DNA from: Sphaerisporangium rufum
Lineage (GTDB): Bacteria; Actinomycetota; Actinomycetes; Streptosporangiales; Streptosporangiaceae
Assembly (NCBI RefSeq): GCF_016863395.1
Contig: NZ_BOOU01000053.1
Span: 1-64,000, forward strand
DNA: 64,000 nt
Direction of reading: 5' to 3'
Shown: positions 10,201 through 19,600 of the stretch, piece after piece
Layout of the letters: each line of letters starts with the position of its first letter
How positions within the stretch are numbered: position 1 is the stretch's first letter
Position numbers and translations under genes: made by a program
The notes under the pieces: generated by a model
Database searches by the model: none
What the model saw: only the letters and a program-made list of their open reading frames with translations
What the model was told of the DNA's origin: nothing

Positions 10201-10302
10201 GAGCAGCAGGATGGCGAGGACGATCTGCTGCCTGATGCCGCCGAGATCCAGCCGCCGCTCGCCGGCCCAGGCCTCAAGGCCACCGAGAATCCCGAATTTC
10301 AC
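7225..10302 (-). CDS. SARP-family regulator with BTAD, NB-ARC and TPR domains (AfsR type)
   Basis: The 1025-residue protein is an AfsR-like transcription activator. It has an OmpR-type winged-helix DNA-binding domain (about 1-92), a BTAD domain (about 95-240), an NB-ARC ATPase with Walker A GKPGVGKS (about 315-322) and Walker B LIVLDDAG, then about ten TPR repeats to the C-terminus (for example SAYVLHNLAQLRLEF). Such proteins usually switch on secondary-metabolite genes in response to nucleotide and partner binding. The GTG at 10302 is preferred to the ATG six bases upstream because GAGGAG touches that ATG but sits 6 bases from the GTG. It is divergent from the transthyretin-like gene across a 1-kb non-coding region. 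Confidence 0.92.
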   Translation of the reverse strand: MKFGILGGLEAWAGERRLDLGGIRQQIVLAILLLDANRVVTIGRLMEAIYEDEPPITARAQIQICISSLRRMFAAHGCPDIISTQSLGYTIRVAADQIDAQRFESLVLRARRAREARNVNEAIKHYREALALWRGPALDGMESRLVQTAAGRLTENRITANEDCIQLELDLGRHHELVGELTELTEEYPLRERLRAQLMTALYRSGRQAEALQVYRNARRTMIEELGIEPNERLQQLEHAILTSDESLDPPAPPQEATGPRQPAPPTVPTVPGMLPTDIADFTGRTKQVEEIRQRLMLATEGRSRFAVPIIVVVGKPGVGKSTIAVHVSHSVVDRFPHGQLFADLHGGASRPAGPMQVLERFLRVLGVSGTAIPDGLEERAEMYRALLADRRMLIVLDDAGSESQILPLLPGNPASAVIITSRSRLAGLAGAVHVDLDIFDADQSVNLLSRIAGIERVQSEVDAAEELAELCGHLPLALRIAGARLSARQHWSVEQLVSRLADETRRLDELKHGEMGIRASISLTYDSVGEDARRLFRRLTILDSQIFSAWVSAALLDRPLPEAQDLLDDLADAQLIETTGMGYGVHSQYRFHDLIRVFARERLAAEESPAERNAALRRVLGGLLFLAEAAHRREYGGDYVQIHSDAPRWPLPERLVNQLVASPLQWYERERSMLVSGIRQAAQAGFVSLCWDLAISSVTLFESRVYLDDWRETHQVALTATRQAQDRCGQAAMLYSRGSLYITEQRFGDARCDFEAAVQLFEEIGDQQGTALVIRNIGFLDRLSGRFADAEAHYRRALEIFRGTGDQVASAYVLHNLAQLRLEFDDLPGAQRLLSEALELSRSSGSRRVEAQVLHRIGHTYLQSGQPALAVEVFEEALEVVRDIGDPTGEAYALHGLGVARLRRAELDEAESALRRSLMLASTASEHLVEARVQLGLGELSMARGDAPEAVIRFEQALSLFRQMHMPLQEARTLIMLGDSQQAAGDADGAQDSLAQALALTDKMDAPVAQQMRGQLGRPLGDGG

Positions 10303-11323
10303 CTGCATCTCCTCGCAAGAAGCTCGCGGGCCGTCCGGAAGTCGCTCACCCTCCGATGCGAGAGGTAACAGGTGCCTGGCTCAGGAGATCCGCCCCCAGT
10401 AGTAAAGAACGGCTTTCCACCGCCTTGTTGACACAGTGCCCATGTACTGTCGGCGGCGAGCCGGTCACATATGGCGATGTCACTTATGTCTGGATCGTAC
10501 TACTATACGAGGGTTCCAGCTATAGAAAGGCTACGAATACTTTCCGCTTTCCCGCAATGTTCATGCGTTCACGTACTGCTACCGCAGGGTAAGGCGACCG
10601 ACCGGGAGAATATGTCCGGTTTGCGGAGTTCTTGTGGTTGCGGGCGTCCGGAAGTCGGGGTCCGGATGGCGGGCCGGCGCCCGGGCGGACGCCGGGCCGG
10701 GTGAACGGCGTTCAGCCCCAGGGCGTGTTGCCGCCGCGGCCGGGCCGGGCCGGGCGGAGGTGGGACGGTGTGGTGGCGGAGAGGGCGGCGACGGGAAAGG
10801 CGGGGCGGCCGGCGTGAGCATTCATGTCTGCTGACCTCTTCTTGCGTCGTTACCTGGCGTGTTCGGCAGCCGGTCGGCTGGAACATCATCAAGGTAGAAA
10901 TCGCCGCCATTCACTCCTTATCGCTTCGCTTCTCGCTGGCCATTTCGCCAGGTAAAAGGTTATTTGGGGTTATTGTCGGCATGTCACGCCCATCCCGCCG
11001 GGAGCGGCACCGGAATTTTTCCCGCGGCGGAAAAGCGCGCCCGCCTGCGGTGACGCCGGCCCGGGCCGCCTGGAGAGCCGGCGCGAATAGCGGAACGAAA
11101 GCGAGGTGATAGGAGAGTGCGGCACGCTGGCCCGCAGGCCGTGGGCGGGCCGGCGCCGCCGGATTCTCCCGTCCCGGACCAAGGGCGCGCCGGCCAGGGC
11201 GGTGAACCGGGGGCGGACCGCCGCCGGATGCCGCGCGTCGCGCGTGGACGTCACCGGCGCCGGCGCTTGATCGCGATGGTGGTCCGGCCGTCCGCCCCGG
11301 CGGGCCCGGCAGATGGGTGTTTC
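10303..11323. other. 1-kb non-coding region between divergent SARP and transthyretin-like genes
   Basis: No open frame here has both codon bias and a ribosome site. Two stretches, about 10400-10620 and 10840-10990, have strikingly lower GC content than the rest of the window. The first holds a direct repeat GTCAC(A/T)TATG at 10464 and 10479 and AT-rich motifs such as TACTATACG that could serve as promoters. The second contains the inverted-repeat element at 10850-10955. The segment 11110-11323 is GC-rich and reads in frame into the transthyretin-like gene, but lacks an earlier supported start. This long region is probably where the SARP gene and its divergent neighbour are regulated. Confidence 0.6.
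10850..10955. other. 106-bp element bounded by perfect 10-bp inverted repeats
   Basis: TTACCTGGCG (10850-10859) and CGCCAGGTAA (10946-10955) are perfect inverted repeats 86 bases apart. Inside the left end lies a second palindrome, CAGCCG-GT-CGGCTG (10867-10880), itself flanked by TGTTC (10860-10864) and GAACA (10880s) that can also pair. The enclosed DNA is low in GC. It could be a structured RNA, a complex regulatory site or a miniature inverted-repeat element; no target-site duplication is obvious. Confidence 0.4.
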
Positions 11324-11659
11324 ATGAGTATTACCGCGCAAGCGTTGGACGGCCTGTACGGACGGTCGGCGGCCGGGGTCCGTGCCCGCCTGGAGCGGGA
11401 CGGTCTCGGCGGATGGCAGGATCTCGCCGACGCCGAGACCGACAGCGAGGGCCGGATCAGCGACTGGAGCGACAAGAGGTTCGAACGAGGGCTTTACCGG
11501 ATTCGTTTCGACAGCGACTACTACTTTGTCGGGCTCGGCCTGACCGCCGCGTATCCCGAGATAATCGTGACGTTCAGAATGCACGACGAGACCGACGCGT
11601 ACCAGATACAGGTCATGCTGTCGCCGTATTCGTATTCGACGCATTTCCGGATCAGATGA
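11324..11659 (+). CDS. Transthyretin-fold protein related to 5-hydroxyisourate hydrolase, catalytic residues lost
   Basis: The 111-residue protein aligns by eye along its whole length with 5-hydroxyisourate hydrolase (PucM/HiuH), an enzyme of urate breakdown. Conserved landmarks are ALDGLYGRSAAGVRARLER, TDSEGR, and LSPYSYST near the end. The catalytic His of the HVLD motif is Gln6, the second catalytic His (YHVPLLLSP motif) is Gln94, and the YRGS tail is replaced by HFRIR; Arg44 of the GR motif is kept. It is therefore likely non-enzymatic or altered, as in vertebrate transthyretin. The ATG at 11324 matches the start of the domain; upstream in-frame sequence has no support. It precedes the isopropylmalate-synthase gene by 115 bases and may be co-transcribed. 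Confidence 0.72.
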   Translation: MSITAQALDGLYGRSAAGVRARLERDGLGGWQDLADAETDSEGRISDWSDKRFERGLYRIRFDSDYYFVGLGLTAAYPEIIVTFRMHDETDAYQIQVMLSPYSYSTHFRIR

Positions 11660-11774
11660 TGACCGGCGTCCGCGCCGCCGCCGGCGCGCGGCCGGCCGGC
11701 CCGCCGGGCGACGGAGCGGGGAACGCCGAGGAAGACCAGGGAACGCCGAGGGAACGCAGAGGGCAAGGAACACC

Positions 11775-13613
11775 GTGAGAACCGATGACCCCGCGGGGGC
11801 CTCGCCGGCCGCCCGCTACCGGCCGTTACCGGCCATGCCGCTGGACGACCGCCGCTGGCCGGGAAACGTGATCACGCGGGCGCCGCGCTGGCTGTCCACC
11901 GACCTGCGGGACGGCAACCAGTCGCTGGCCACGCCCATGTCACCTGAGCGCAAGCTGGAGATGTTCCGGCTGCTCACCGCGATGGGGTACCGGGAGATCG
12001 AGGTCGGCTTCCCGGTGGCCAGCCGGGACGACCACGCGTTCGTGCGCACCCTGATCGAGCGCGACCTCATCCCGGACGGCGTGCGGATCTCGGTCCTGAC
12101 CCAGGCCCGCGACGAGCTGATCCGCCGCACGGTCGAGTGCCTGGCGGGCGCGCCGCGGGCGACCGTCCACCTCTACAACGCCACCTCGCCGCTGTTCCGC
12201 CGGGTGGTGTTCGGCATGGACCGCGACGAGTGCCGGGACCTCGCGGTGCGGGGCACCCGGCTGGTCGCCGAGTACGCCGAGCGGCTGCCGGCCGGCTGCG
12301 ACCTGGAGTTGGAGTATTCACCGGAGCTGTTCAACGAGACCGAGCCGGACTTCACCCTGGAGGTGTGCGCGGCGGTGATGCGGGAGTGGGGGACCGGCCC
12401 CGGCCGGGAGATCATCATCAACCTTCCCGCCACCGTGGAGCGGTCGCTGCCCAACGTGTTCGCCGACCAGGTCGAGTGGCTGCACCGCAACCTGCCCGAC
12501 CGCCGCCACGTGTGCCTGTCGGTGCACCCGCACAACGATCGGGGCACCGCGGTGGCCGCGGCGGAACTGGCCGTGCTCGCCGGGGCCGAGCGCGTCGAGG
12601 GCTGCCTGTTCGGCCACGGCGAGCGGGCCGGCAACGTCTGCCTGGTGACCCTCGGGCTGAACCTGCTCACCCAGGGCGTAGACCCGGGCGTCGACTTCTC
12701 CGATCTCGGCGCGGTGCGGCGCACCGTCGAGACGTGCACCGGGATGCCGGTGCACCCCCGCCACCCGTACGGCGGCGATCTGGTGCACACCGCGTTCTCC
12801 GGCTCGCACCAGGACGCGATCAAGAAGGGCTTCGACGCGATGGCCCGGACCGGGGCGAGCACCGGGCGGGCGCCGGTGTGGGAGGTGCCCTACCTGCCGA
12901 TCGACCCGCGCGACGTGGGCCGGGACTACGAGCCGGTGGTACGGATCACCAGCCAGTCCGGTAAGGGCGGCGTCGCCTACATCATGAGCGAGCGGCACGG
13001 GCTGGAACTGCCGGCCGGGCTGCGGGCGGAGTTCGCCCGGGTGGTGCAGCGGCATGCCGACGCCGAAGGTGCGGAGCTCGGCGCGGAGCGGATCGGCCGG
13101 CTGTTCGCCGAGGAGTACGTCGAGCGTCCGGCGCCGCCGCTGCCCCCGCCGGTCCCTGGAGAGCCGGTCACCGTGGAGGTGCACCTGGACGGCGCGGCGG
13201 GCGCTGACCCGGAGCGCCAGGTACGTGCGGAGCTGGCCCGCCGGGGTGTGCGGGTGCGGGCGGTGCGCCGGATCCCCGGGCGGCGGTCGCGCGCCGGCGC
13301 CGGCGAGGTGGTGGTCTACGCCGAGTGCCGCACCGGCGGCCGGACGCTGTGGGGGGCGGCCGCCGGTGCGGAGGCGGCGGAGGTGGCGCTGCGCGCCGTG
13401 CGGTCCGCCGTCGCCCGGGCCCGGCCTGCCGCCGCCGGGCCGGCCATCGAGCCGATCTCCGAGTCCGCGATCGAGCCCGCGATCGAGCCCGCGATCGAGC
13501 CGGCCACCGCGCCGGCCCTCGAATCGGCACTCGAATCGGCCCCCGCGCCGGTCACCGCACCGGCCGGCGGCCGGTGCGGTCACCGGATCGCCGATGCGAT
13601 AGCCGCGCGATAG
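11775..13613 (+). CDS. leuA: 2-isopropylmalate synthase family enzyme (long LeuA form)
   Basis: The 612-residue protein is a DRE-TIM metallolyase. STDLRDGNQSL gives the metal- and acyl-CoA-binding start, EVGFPVAS and HPHNDRG the remaining active-site landmarks, and GHGERAGN the C-terminal signature of the catalytic domain. Residues about 455-560 resemble the LeuA regulatory domain (leucine binding), followed by an Ala/Glu/Pro repeat tail. It would condense acetyl-CoA with 2-oxoisovalerate in leucine synthesis. GTG at 11775 follows AAGGAA. It lies between a SARP and a LAL regulator rather than with leuB/leuCD, so it may be a second copy serving a specialised pathway; only a genome search for another leuA could tell. 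Confidence 0.85.
   Translation: MRTDDPAGASPAARYRPLPAMPLDDRRWPGNVITRAPRWLSTDLRDGNQSLATPMSPERKLEMFRLLTAMGYREIEVGFPVASRDDHAFVRTLIERDLIPDGVRISVLTQARDELIRRTVECLAGAPRATVHLYNATSPLFRRVVFGMDRDECRDLAVRGTRLVAEYAERLPAGCDLELEYSPELFNETEPDFTLEVCAAVMREWGTGPGREIIINLPATVERSLPNVFADQVEWLHRNLPDRRHVCLSVHPHNDRGTAVAAAELAVLAGAERVEGCLFGHGERAGNVCLVTLGLNLLTQGVDPGVDFSDLGAVRRTVETCTGMPVHPRHPYGGDLVHTAFSGSHQDAIKKGFDAMARTGASTGRAPVWEVPYLPIDPRDVGRDYEPVVRITSQSGKGGVAYIMSERHGLELPAGLRAEFARVVQRHADAEGAELGAERIGRLFAEEYVERPAPPLPPPVPGEPVTVEVHLDGAAGADPERQVRAELARRGVRVRAVRRIPGRRSRAGAGEVVVYAECRTGGRTLWGAAAGAEAAEVALRAVRSAVARARPAAAGPAIEPISESAIEPAIEPAIEPATAPALESALESAPAPVTAPAGGRCGHRIADAIAAR
13467..13502 (+). repeat. In-frame 12-bp tandem repeat in the leuA tail
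   Basis: Three copies of GCGATCGAGCCC run from 13467 to 13502 (the last ends in G), followed by diverged copies. They encode repeated A-I-E-P units in the extra C-terminal tail of the isopropylmalate synthase. The tail continues with A-L-E-S units. It lies outside the catalytic and regulatory domains. Confidence 0.8.
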
Positions 13614-13819
13614 GGACCGGAAGCCGCCGCCGCCTAACGTCGTCATCAACGAACAAACCGGACAATTCACAGCACTTGGCACGGCGCCTCGATCATGCGG
13701 CGACTCCGGTACGGAGAGCGCGGCGGCGGGAACGCCCCGGCCCGCGGGCCCGGCCGGCCGGAACTCGCGCGTCTGATCCACGGCGGAATGCGGTCCTCGT
13801 CGGGAAAGGGAGGCTGGGC

Positions 13820-16618
13820 ATGAGCCTGATGGAACGCCAGGAGGCGCTCGCCTCCCTGGAGGGACTCCTCGCCAGCGCGATCATGGGCAAGGGCCGGGTC
13901 GCCCTGGTCAGCGGCGCCGTCGCCACCGGTAAGAGCGAGCTGCTGCACTCCTTCGCCGAGCAGGCCGCCGAACGGGGGGCGCTGCCCGTCACCGCCACCG
14001 GTTCGGCGGCCGAGCGCGACCTGCCGCTCGGCGTGCTCGGCCAGCTCATCCAGGACGCCCCGCTCACCCCGGCCGACCGCGAGCGGGCCATGGCCCTGCT
14101 GCGCGAGGGCGCCCGCACCGTCCTGCCGCCCGGCGGCGGCCCGGCCGGGCTCAACCAGGTGGACGCCCAGGTCGTGCACGCGCTGTGCACCGTGCTGCTC
14201 GAGCTGTCCGAGCGATACCCGCTGCTGCTGATCGTGGACGACGTGCACCACGCCGACCGCGCCTCGCTGCTGTGCCTTTCCTACCTCGCGCGCCGGGTCC
14301 GCTTCGCCGCGATCATGGCGGTGTTCGGCCACTCCTCGCACGGGCGCTACGCCGAGGCGTCCTTCCCCACCGAGCTGCTGCGCCAGCCGCACTGCCGCCG
14401 GGTCCAGCTCGCGCCGCTGTCGCAGGCCGGGGTGATGAGCCTGGTCGCCGAGCAGCTCGGGACCGGCGACGCCGAGCGGTTCGCCGGCGAGTGGTACGAC
14501 TACACCGGTGGCAACCCCCTGCTGGCCGCCGGCCTGATGGAGGACCACCAGGCCGCGGTCCGCGCGGCCGGCGGGCAGCCTCCCGCCGAGCTGGTCCCCG
14601 GCGACGCCTACGGCCAGGCGGTGCTGTCGTGCCTGCACCGCGCCGACCCCCGGCTGCTGCGGGTCGCCTTCGGCCTGGGCGTGCTCGGCCGGCCCGAGGC
14701 ACTGGACCGGCTCTTGGACGTCAGCCTGGAATACGTCACCCGCGAGCTGCAGTCGCTGGCCGCCGCCGGCGTGCTGAGCGGCGGGCGCTTCCGGCACGAG
14801 GCCGCCCGGGCCGCCGTGCTCGCCGAACTCGACCCGGCCGAGCGGGCCGGCCTGCACCGGCGGGCCGCCGAGCTGGCCTACGCCGGCGGCGGCTCCACCA
14901 CGGCCATCGCCGACCACCTGCTGCAGGCGGGCCAGGTCCGCGAGCCGTGGGCGGTGGAGGTGCTGGAGGACGCCGCCAGGCACGCGCTGCGCGACGGCCG
15001 GGTGCACCAGGCCGTGGAGTACCTGCGCCTGGCCTGCCTGACCTGCGCCGACGAGCAGCGCCGCACCCGGATCACCACCGCGCTGATGCGCGCCGAATGG
15101 CGGCTCAATCCCAGCACCCCGACCGGGCACTTCCCCGAGCTGACCGACGCCCTGCAGCGCGGGCACCTGCGCGGCGGAGACGCCGTCGTCCTGGCCAAGG
15201 CCCTGCTGTGGCACGGCCGGTTCGACGACGCACAGGACGTGCTCCGGCGGGTGGGCGAGTCGGAGGAGAAGCTCGACGCCGAGACGGTGACCGAGCTGGT
15301 CGTCACCCGGCCCTGGGTGCGCGTCACGCACACCCCGTTCCTGTCACACGTGCCGCAGGTCACCGGCGAGCAGTCCCGCGCCGCCATCCTCACCGTGTCG
15401 GCGTACCGCCGGCTGGAGTCGTCGGTGACCCTCGCCTCGGTGCTCACCCGCGGGCCGCGCAAGGACCTGGTCGCGGTGGTCGAACGGATCCTGCGCAGTT
15501 CGCGGCTGGACGAGATGTCCATGGACACCGTGGAGAGCGCGCTGCTGGCCCTGACCTACGGCGGCCGGCCGGACAAGGCGGCGCCCTGGTGCGACCTGTT
15601 CATCGACGAGGCGTCCTCCCGGCACGCGCCGAGCCGGCGGGCCCGGCTGTCGGCCATCCGCGCCGAGATCGCGCTGCGCCAGGGCGACATGCTCGGCGCC
15701 GAATTCCACGGGCGGCTCGCCCTGGACGCCATCTCGCTGAGCGGCTGGGGCGTCGCGGCCGGTGGGCCGCTGTCCAGCCTGGTGATCGCGGCGACCGCGA
15801 TGGGCCTCCACGACGCGGTGAACGAGCTGCTCGACCTGCCGGTGCCCGAGGCGATGTTCCAGACCCGCTGGGGGCTGCACTACCTGCACGCCCGGGGGCG
15901 CTACAGCATGGCGACCGAGCACGCCCAGCTCGCGCTGCGCGACTTCCAGCGCTGCGGCGAGCTGATGGGACGCTGGGACATCGACGTGCCGTGGCTGATC
16001 CCGTGGCGCGCCGAGGCGGCCGAGGCGTGCCTGCGCCTGGGCCGCCCCGACCAGGCCCGCCGGCTGGCCGAGGAGCAGATCCGCCGGTGCGGCGGGTCGG
16101 CGCCCCGGGTGCACGGCATCGCCATGCGGCTGCTCGCCGCCACCGGCGAGGCCCGGCACCGGCCCATGCTGCTGCGCCAGGCCGGTGACCTGCTGCAGTC
16201 CTCCGGCGACCGCTACGAACTGGCCCGGGTGCTCGCCGACCTGACCGAGGCCTTCCACGCGCTCGGCGAGTACCGCCGGGCCGGGATGATCGGCGGCCGG
16301 GCCCGCGCGGTCGCCCAGGAGTGCCACGCCGAGCCGCTGGCCCGGGCGCTCGCCCGCGGCGCCGACACCGCCGCCGCCGGCCCCGCGCCGGGCGCCGCGC
16401 CGGAGGCCGGCGACGCCACGGCGGTGCTGAGCGACGCCGAGCGACGGGTCGCGGTGCTGGCCGCCGCCGGGTACACCAACCGGGAGATCGCCGACAAGCT
16501 GTACGTCACGGTGAGCACCGTCGAGCAGCACCTGACCCGCACCTACCGCAAGCTGGACATCACCAGCCGCGCCGAGCTGCCCTCCACCCTGGAGCTGGGC
16601 ACCTCGATGGCCGTCTGA
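13820..16618 (+). CDS. LAL-type LuxR-family transcription regulator
   Basis: The 932-residue protein is a large ATP-binding regulator of the LuxR/MalT class. Walker A (GAVATGKS) is at residues 32-39, Walker B at LLLIVDDVHH, followed by a long helical TPR-like region. The last 65 residues are a LuxR-type helix-turn-helix (LSDAERRVAVLAAAGYTNRE, then IADKLYVTVSTVEQHLTRTY). GGGAGG precedes the ATG by 6 bases. LAL regulators commonly act as pathway-specific activators in antibiotic clusters. It follows the isopropylmalate-synthase gene by 206 bases and converges on the second SARP gene, so the pair of regulators probably share the same regulon, which is inference. Confidence 0.92.
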   Translation: MSLMERQEALASLEGLLASAIMGKGRVALVSGAVATGKSELLHSFAEQAAERGALPVTATGSAAERDLPLGVLGQLIQDAPLTPADRERAMALLREGARTVLPPGGGPAGLNQVDAQVVHALCTVLLELSERYPLLLIVDDVHHADRASLLCLSYLARRVRFAAIMAVFGHSSHGRYAEASFPTELLRQPHCRRVQLAPLSQAGVMSLVAEQLGTGDAERFAGEWYDYTGGNPLLAAGLMEDHQAAVRAAGGQPPAELVPGDAYGQAVLSCLHRADPRLLRVAFGLGVLGRPEALDRLLDVSLEYVTRELQSLAAAGVLSGGRFRHEAARAAVLAELDPAERAGLHRRAAELAYAGGGSTTAIADHLLQAGQVREPWAVEVLEDAARHALRDGRVHQAVEYLRLACLTCADEQRRTRITTALMRAEWRLNPSTPTGHFPELTDALQRGHLRGGDAVVLAKALLWHGRFDDAQDVLRRVGESEEKLDAETVTELVVTRPWVRVTHTPFLSHVPQVTGEQSRAAILTVSAYRRLESSVTLASVLTRGPRKDLVAVVERILRSSRLDEMSMDTVESALLALTYGGRPDKAAPWCDLFIDEASSRHAPSRRARLSAIRAEIALRQGDMLGAEFHGRLALDAISLSGWGVAAGGPLSSLVIAATAMGLHDAVNELLDLPVPEAMFQTRWGLHYLHARGRYSMATEHAQLALRDFQRCGELMGRWDIDVPWLIPWRAEAAEACLRLGRPDQARRLAEEQIRRCGGSAPRVHGIAMRLLAATGEARHRPMLLRQAGDLLQSSGDRYELARVLADLTEAFHALGEYRRAGMIGGRARAVAQECHAEPLARALARGADTAAAGPAPGAAPEAGDATAVLSDAERRVAVLAAAGYTNREIADKLYVTVSTVEQHLTRTYRKLDITSRAELPSTLELGTSMAV

Positions 16619-16679
16619 AGCCGGCGCCCGCGGCGGCCGCCCCCCGGTGCGGCCGTCCCGGCGGGCCGGCGGGCCGGCG

Positions 16680-19600
16680 TCAGCCTTCGGCCAGCAGGCT
16701 CCGGGCCCCGGCGGCCACGCCGGCCATGCCGAGGCGCTCGGCCAGGCGCAGCGAGCGGTGCAGCAGCCGGTCGGCCTCGCCGGGCCGGCCGGCCCGGCGC
16801 AGTGCCCTGGCCCGGTCCAGGCTGAGCCGGGCCATCTGCGGCGGCGCGCCGGAGGCCAGGTCGACCGCCTCGCCGAAGTACTCCACCGCGTCCGGCGCGT
16901 CCCCGGCGGCCAGGGCCACTAGGCCGCGGAACCGCGCGGCCGGCCCGAGCAGCGCGGCCGGCCAGCCGGCGAGCACGATCTCCCGGGGGTAGGCCGAAAG
17001 GCGGGCGGCGAGCACCGGCAGCACCGGGGCCGCCGCGTCGCCGGCCCCAGCGGCGGCCAGCAGCGCGCACGACTCCGCCAGCACCGCCGCCGTGGCCACC
17101 GCCCAGCCGTGCGGCGGCAGCGCGGCCAGCCCGGAGGTGTCGCGCACCAGTGCGTCCAGGTGGTCGGCGGCCTCGTCGTACCGGCCGGTCTCGCACAGCG
17201 CCAGCACGTGCGCGGCCCGCCACACCGGGAAGTAGCCGTGCTCCTCGATCTGGCGGGCCAGCCCGGCGCCGAACAGCTCGCCAGGGGTGCCCCGCTCGTG
17301 CATCAGCCAGTAGTACTGCGCCATCCAGGTCTGCCGCAGCGTCTCCACGGGCACCGCCTGCCCGGCGGCCAGCTCCTCGACCATGGCGAGGGACTCGCCG
17401 GCCAGCCGCTCGTGGGCGCGGGCGAACTCCCCGCTCCACAGGTCCATCATGGTGTCGAAGGTGGCGCGCAGCCACCCGCCGAGCACCCGCGGGTTACGGG
17501 ACAGGTGCCGGCGGTGCTCGGCCACCGTGCCGAGCGCCTCGGGAAACCGGCCGAGGCGCAGCTGGTCGACCGCCTGGGCCACCATGCCCTCGCTCTCGAA
17601 GTACGTCGAGCCGGCCTGGATGCCCGCCTCGCGCAGCCGGCCGGCCAGGCCGAGCAGCTCGGCGGGCCCGGCGTGGTCGAACAGGGCCCAGCGGCACTCG
17701 TTCAGCACCTCGCACCGCACCAGCGGGTCCACCTCCGCCGGCAGCGCGGCGAGCGTCTCGCGGGCCAGCGCGGCCCCGCCGGCCGTCCCGGCCGGGGCGC
17801 CGACCGCCAGGGTGCGCTTCTTGGCCAGGTGCGCCAGCAGTTGCAGCCGCAGGGCCACCGCGGGCGGCGCGGGGTCGTCGCCGAGCGAGTCCAGCGCCCC
17901 GGCCAGCACGCCCAGTAATTGGTGGTCGACCTGGCCGGGCGCCGACCACCGGCGTGCCAGGCGGACCGCCGCGGCGGCCGCCGCCCGGGGCAGCCCGCCG
18001 GCCGCCTGGTGCGCGGCCAGGTACCGCCGGCCCGCCTGGTCCATGTCCCCGCCGTCGGCGAGCGCGTCGCCCAGCGTGATCAGCAGGTCCACCCTGGTGG
18101 CGGGGTCGCAGCGCAGTTCCAGACCGTGGTGCGCCCACGCCACCGCCCCCTGGACGTCGAAGCCGCGCTGCGCGGCCCGGGCCGCCGCCAGGCAGGCGGC
18201 CGCCGCCTCCTCCTCCGGGACCGCCGTACCGGCGGCGCGCGCGTGCCGGGCGACGCGGCCGGGTAAGGAGGGGTCGGCCCACCGCGCCGCGGCCAGGCGC
18301 TCGCGCAGGACGGCGAACGCGCGCCGGTGCAGGTCGCGGGCGAGCGCCGGGTCGCGTCCGAGCGCGTCGAGCACCGTCTCGCGGGAGCGCTCGTGGCGGA
18401 AGCGGACCCGGTCGTGCCCGATGACCGCGCCGCCCGCGGCCGCGGCGGCCTGCAGGCGGTCCGCGGCGGCAGCGGGCAGCTCCAGCAGCCGGGCCACCAG
18501 CCCCGCGTCGACCTCTACCCCGAGCGCGGTGATCGCTGCCGCGGCGAGCCAGCGGAAGTCCGCGTCGCCGCCACCCGCAGGGCCGGTCGCGGCGGCGGCG
18601 TCCCGCGAGGCCGCACCCGCGGGCCGCCCGCCGGCCCGTACCGGCGCGCCGCCGGGTCCGCCGCCGGCTCTGTCAGCGGGTCCGCCGCCGGCTCTGTCAC
18701 CTGGTCCGCCGCCGGCTCTGTCACCGGGTCCGTCAGCGTCACCGGGTCCGTCAGCGGGTCCGCCGCCGGGTGTCCGGCCGTCCGGGACGGCCGCGACCGG
18801 CTCCGCCGGGCGGGCCGCCATGGTCAGCTCGCACAGCTCCAGCGGCAGGCCGCCGGTGACGCGCAGGGCCTCCTTGACCTCATGCTCGGCCGGCGGCCGC
18901 CCCCAGGCCCCGGCCAGCCACCGCGCCACCTCGGCCGCCGACAGCGGGGACGGCTCCAGGATCTCCAGGGCGCCGGCCCAGGTATCGGCGTCCGGCCGCC
19001 CCGCCACCAGGAAGCCCACCGGCGCCGTGCCGAGACCGCCGCGCACCCGGCGCAGCAGTTCCACCGCGTGCGGGCTCAGCAGGTGGGCGTCGTCGAACGC
19101 CACCAGCAGGCCGTCACCGGCGGCGCGGCGCAGCAGGTTGGTGACCAGCAGGGTGAGGTCGCGGGGGTCGCGCTCGTGCCCCGGCAGCGCGGTGGAGCCG
19201 CCGTCGCCCGCGGTCATCAGCTTGCCGAGGGTGTCGCGCTCCCGCGCGCTGATCGGCTCGGCCGGTGCCGCCGGATCGCGCCGCAGGTACGCCCACAGGA
19301 CGCCGGCCAGCTCCCGCCACGGCTGCAGGCCGTCCAGCTCCCGGCAGGTGACCGTGGCGGTGGTGACGCCTCGCGCGGCGGCCCCGGCCGCGGCCTCGGC
19401 GAGCAGGCGGGACTTGCCGGTGCCGGCCGGGCCGCACAGCGCGAGCCCGGCGGGCTCGCCGCCGGCGACCCTGGCGGCCACCTCGTCCAGCGCGGCCAGC
19501 TCACGCCGCCGGCCGACCAGCGGCGGCGCGCCGCCGGCGGGCTCGGCCGCGCCGAGGGGCGCGCCGGCGTCGACGCCGTGCCGGTGCAGGGCGAGCAGAT

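Noticed and set aside
10356-10704. Short open frames in the low-GC part of the SARP upstream region
   Set aside because: No ribosome site, no GC3 bias, and each frame runs over the GC shift without change; more likely regulatory DNA.
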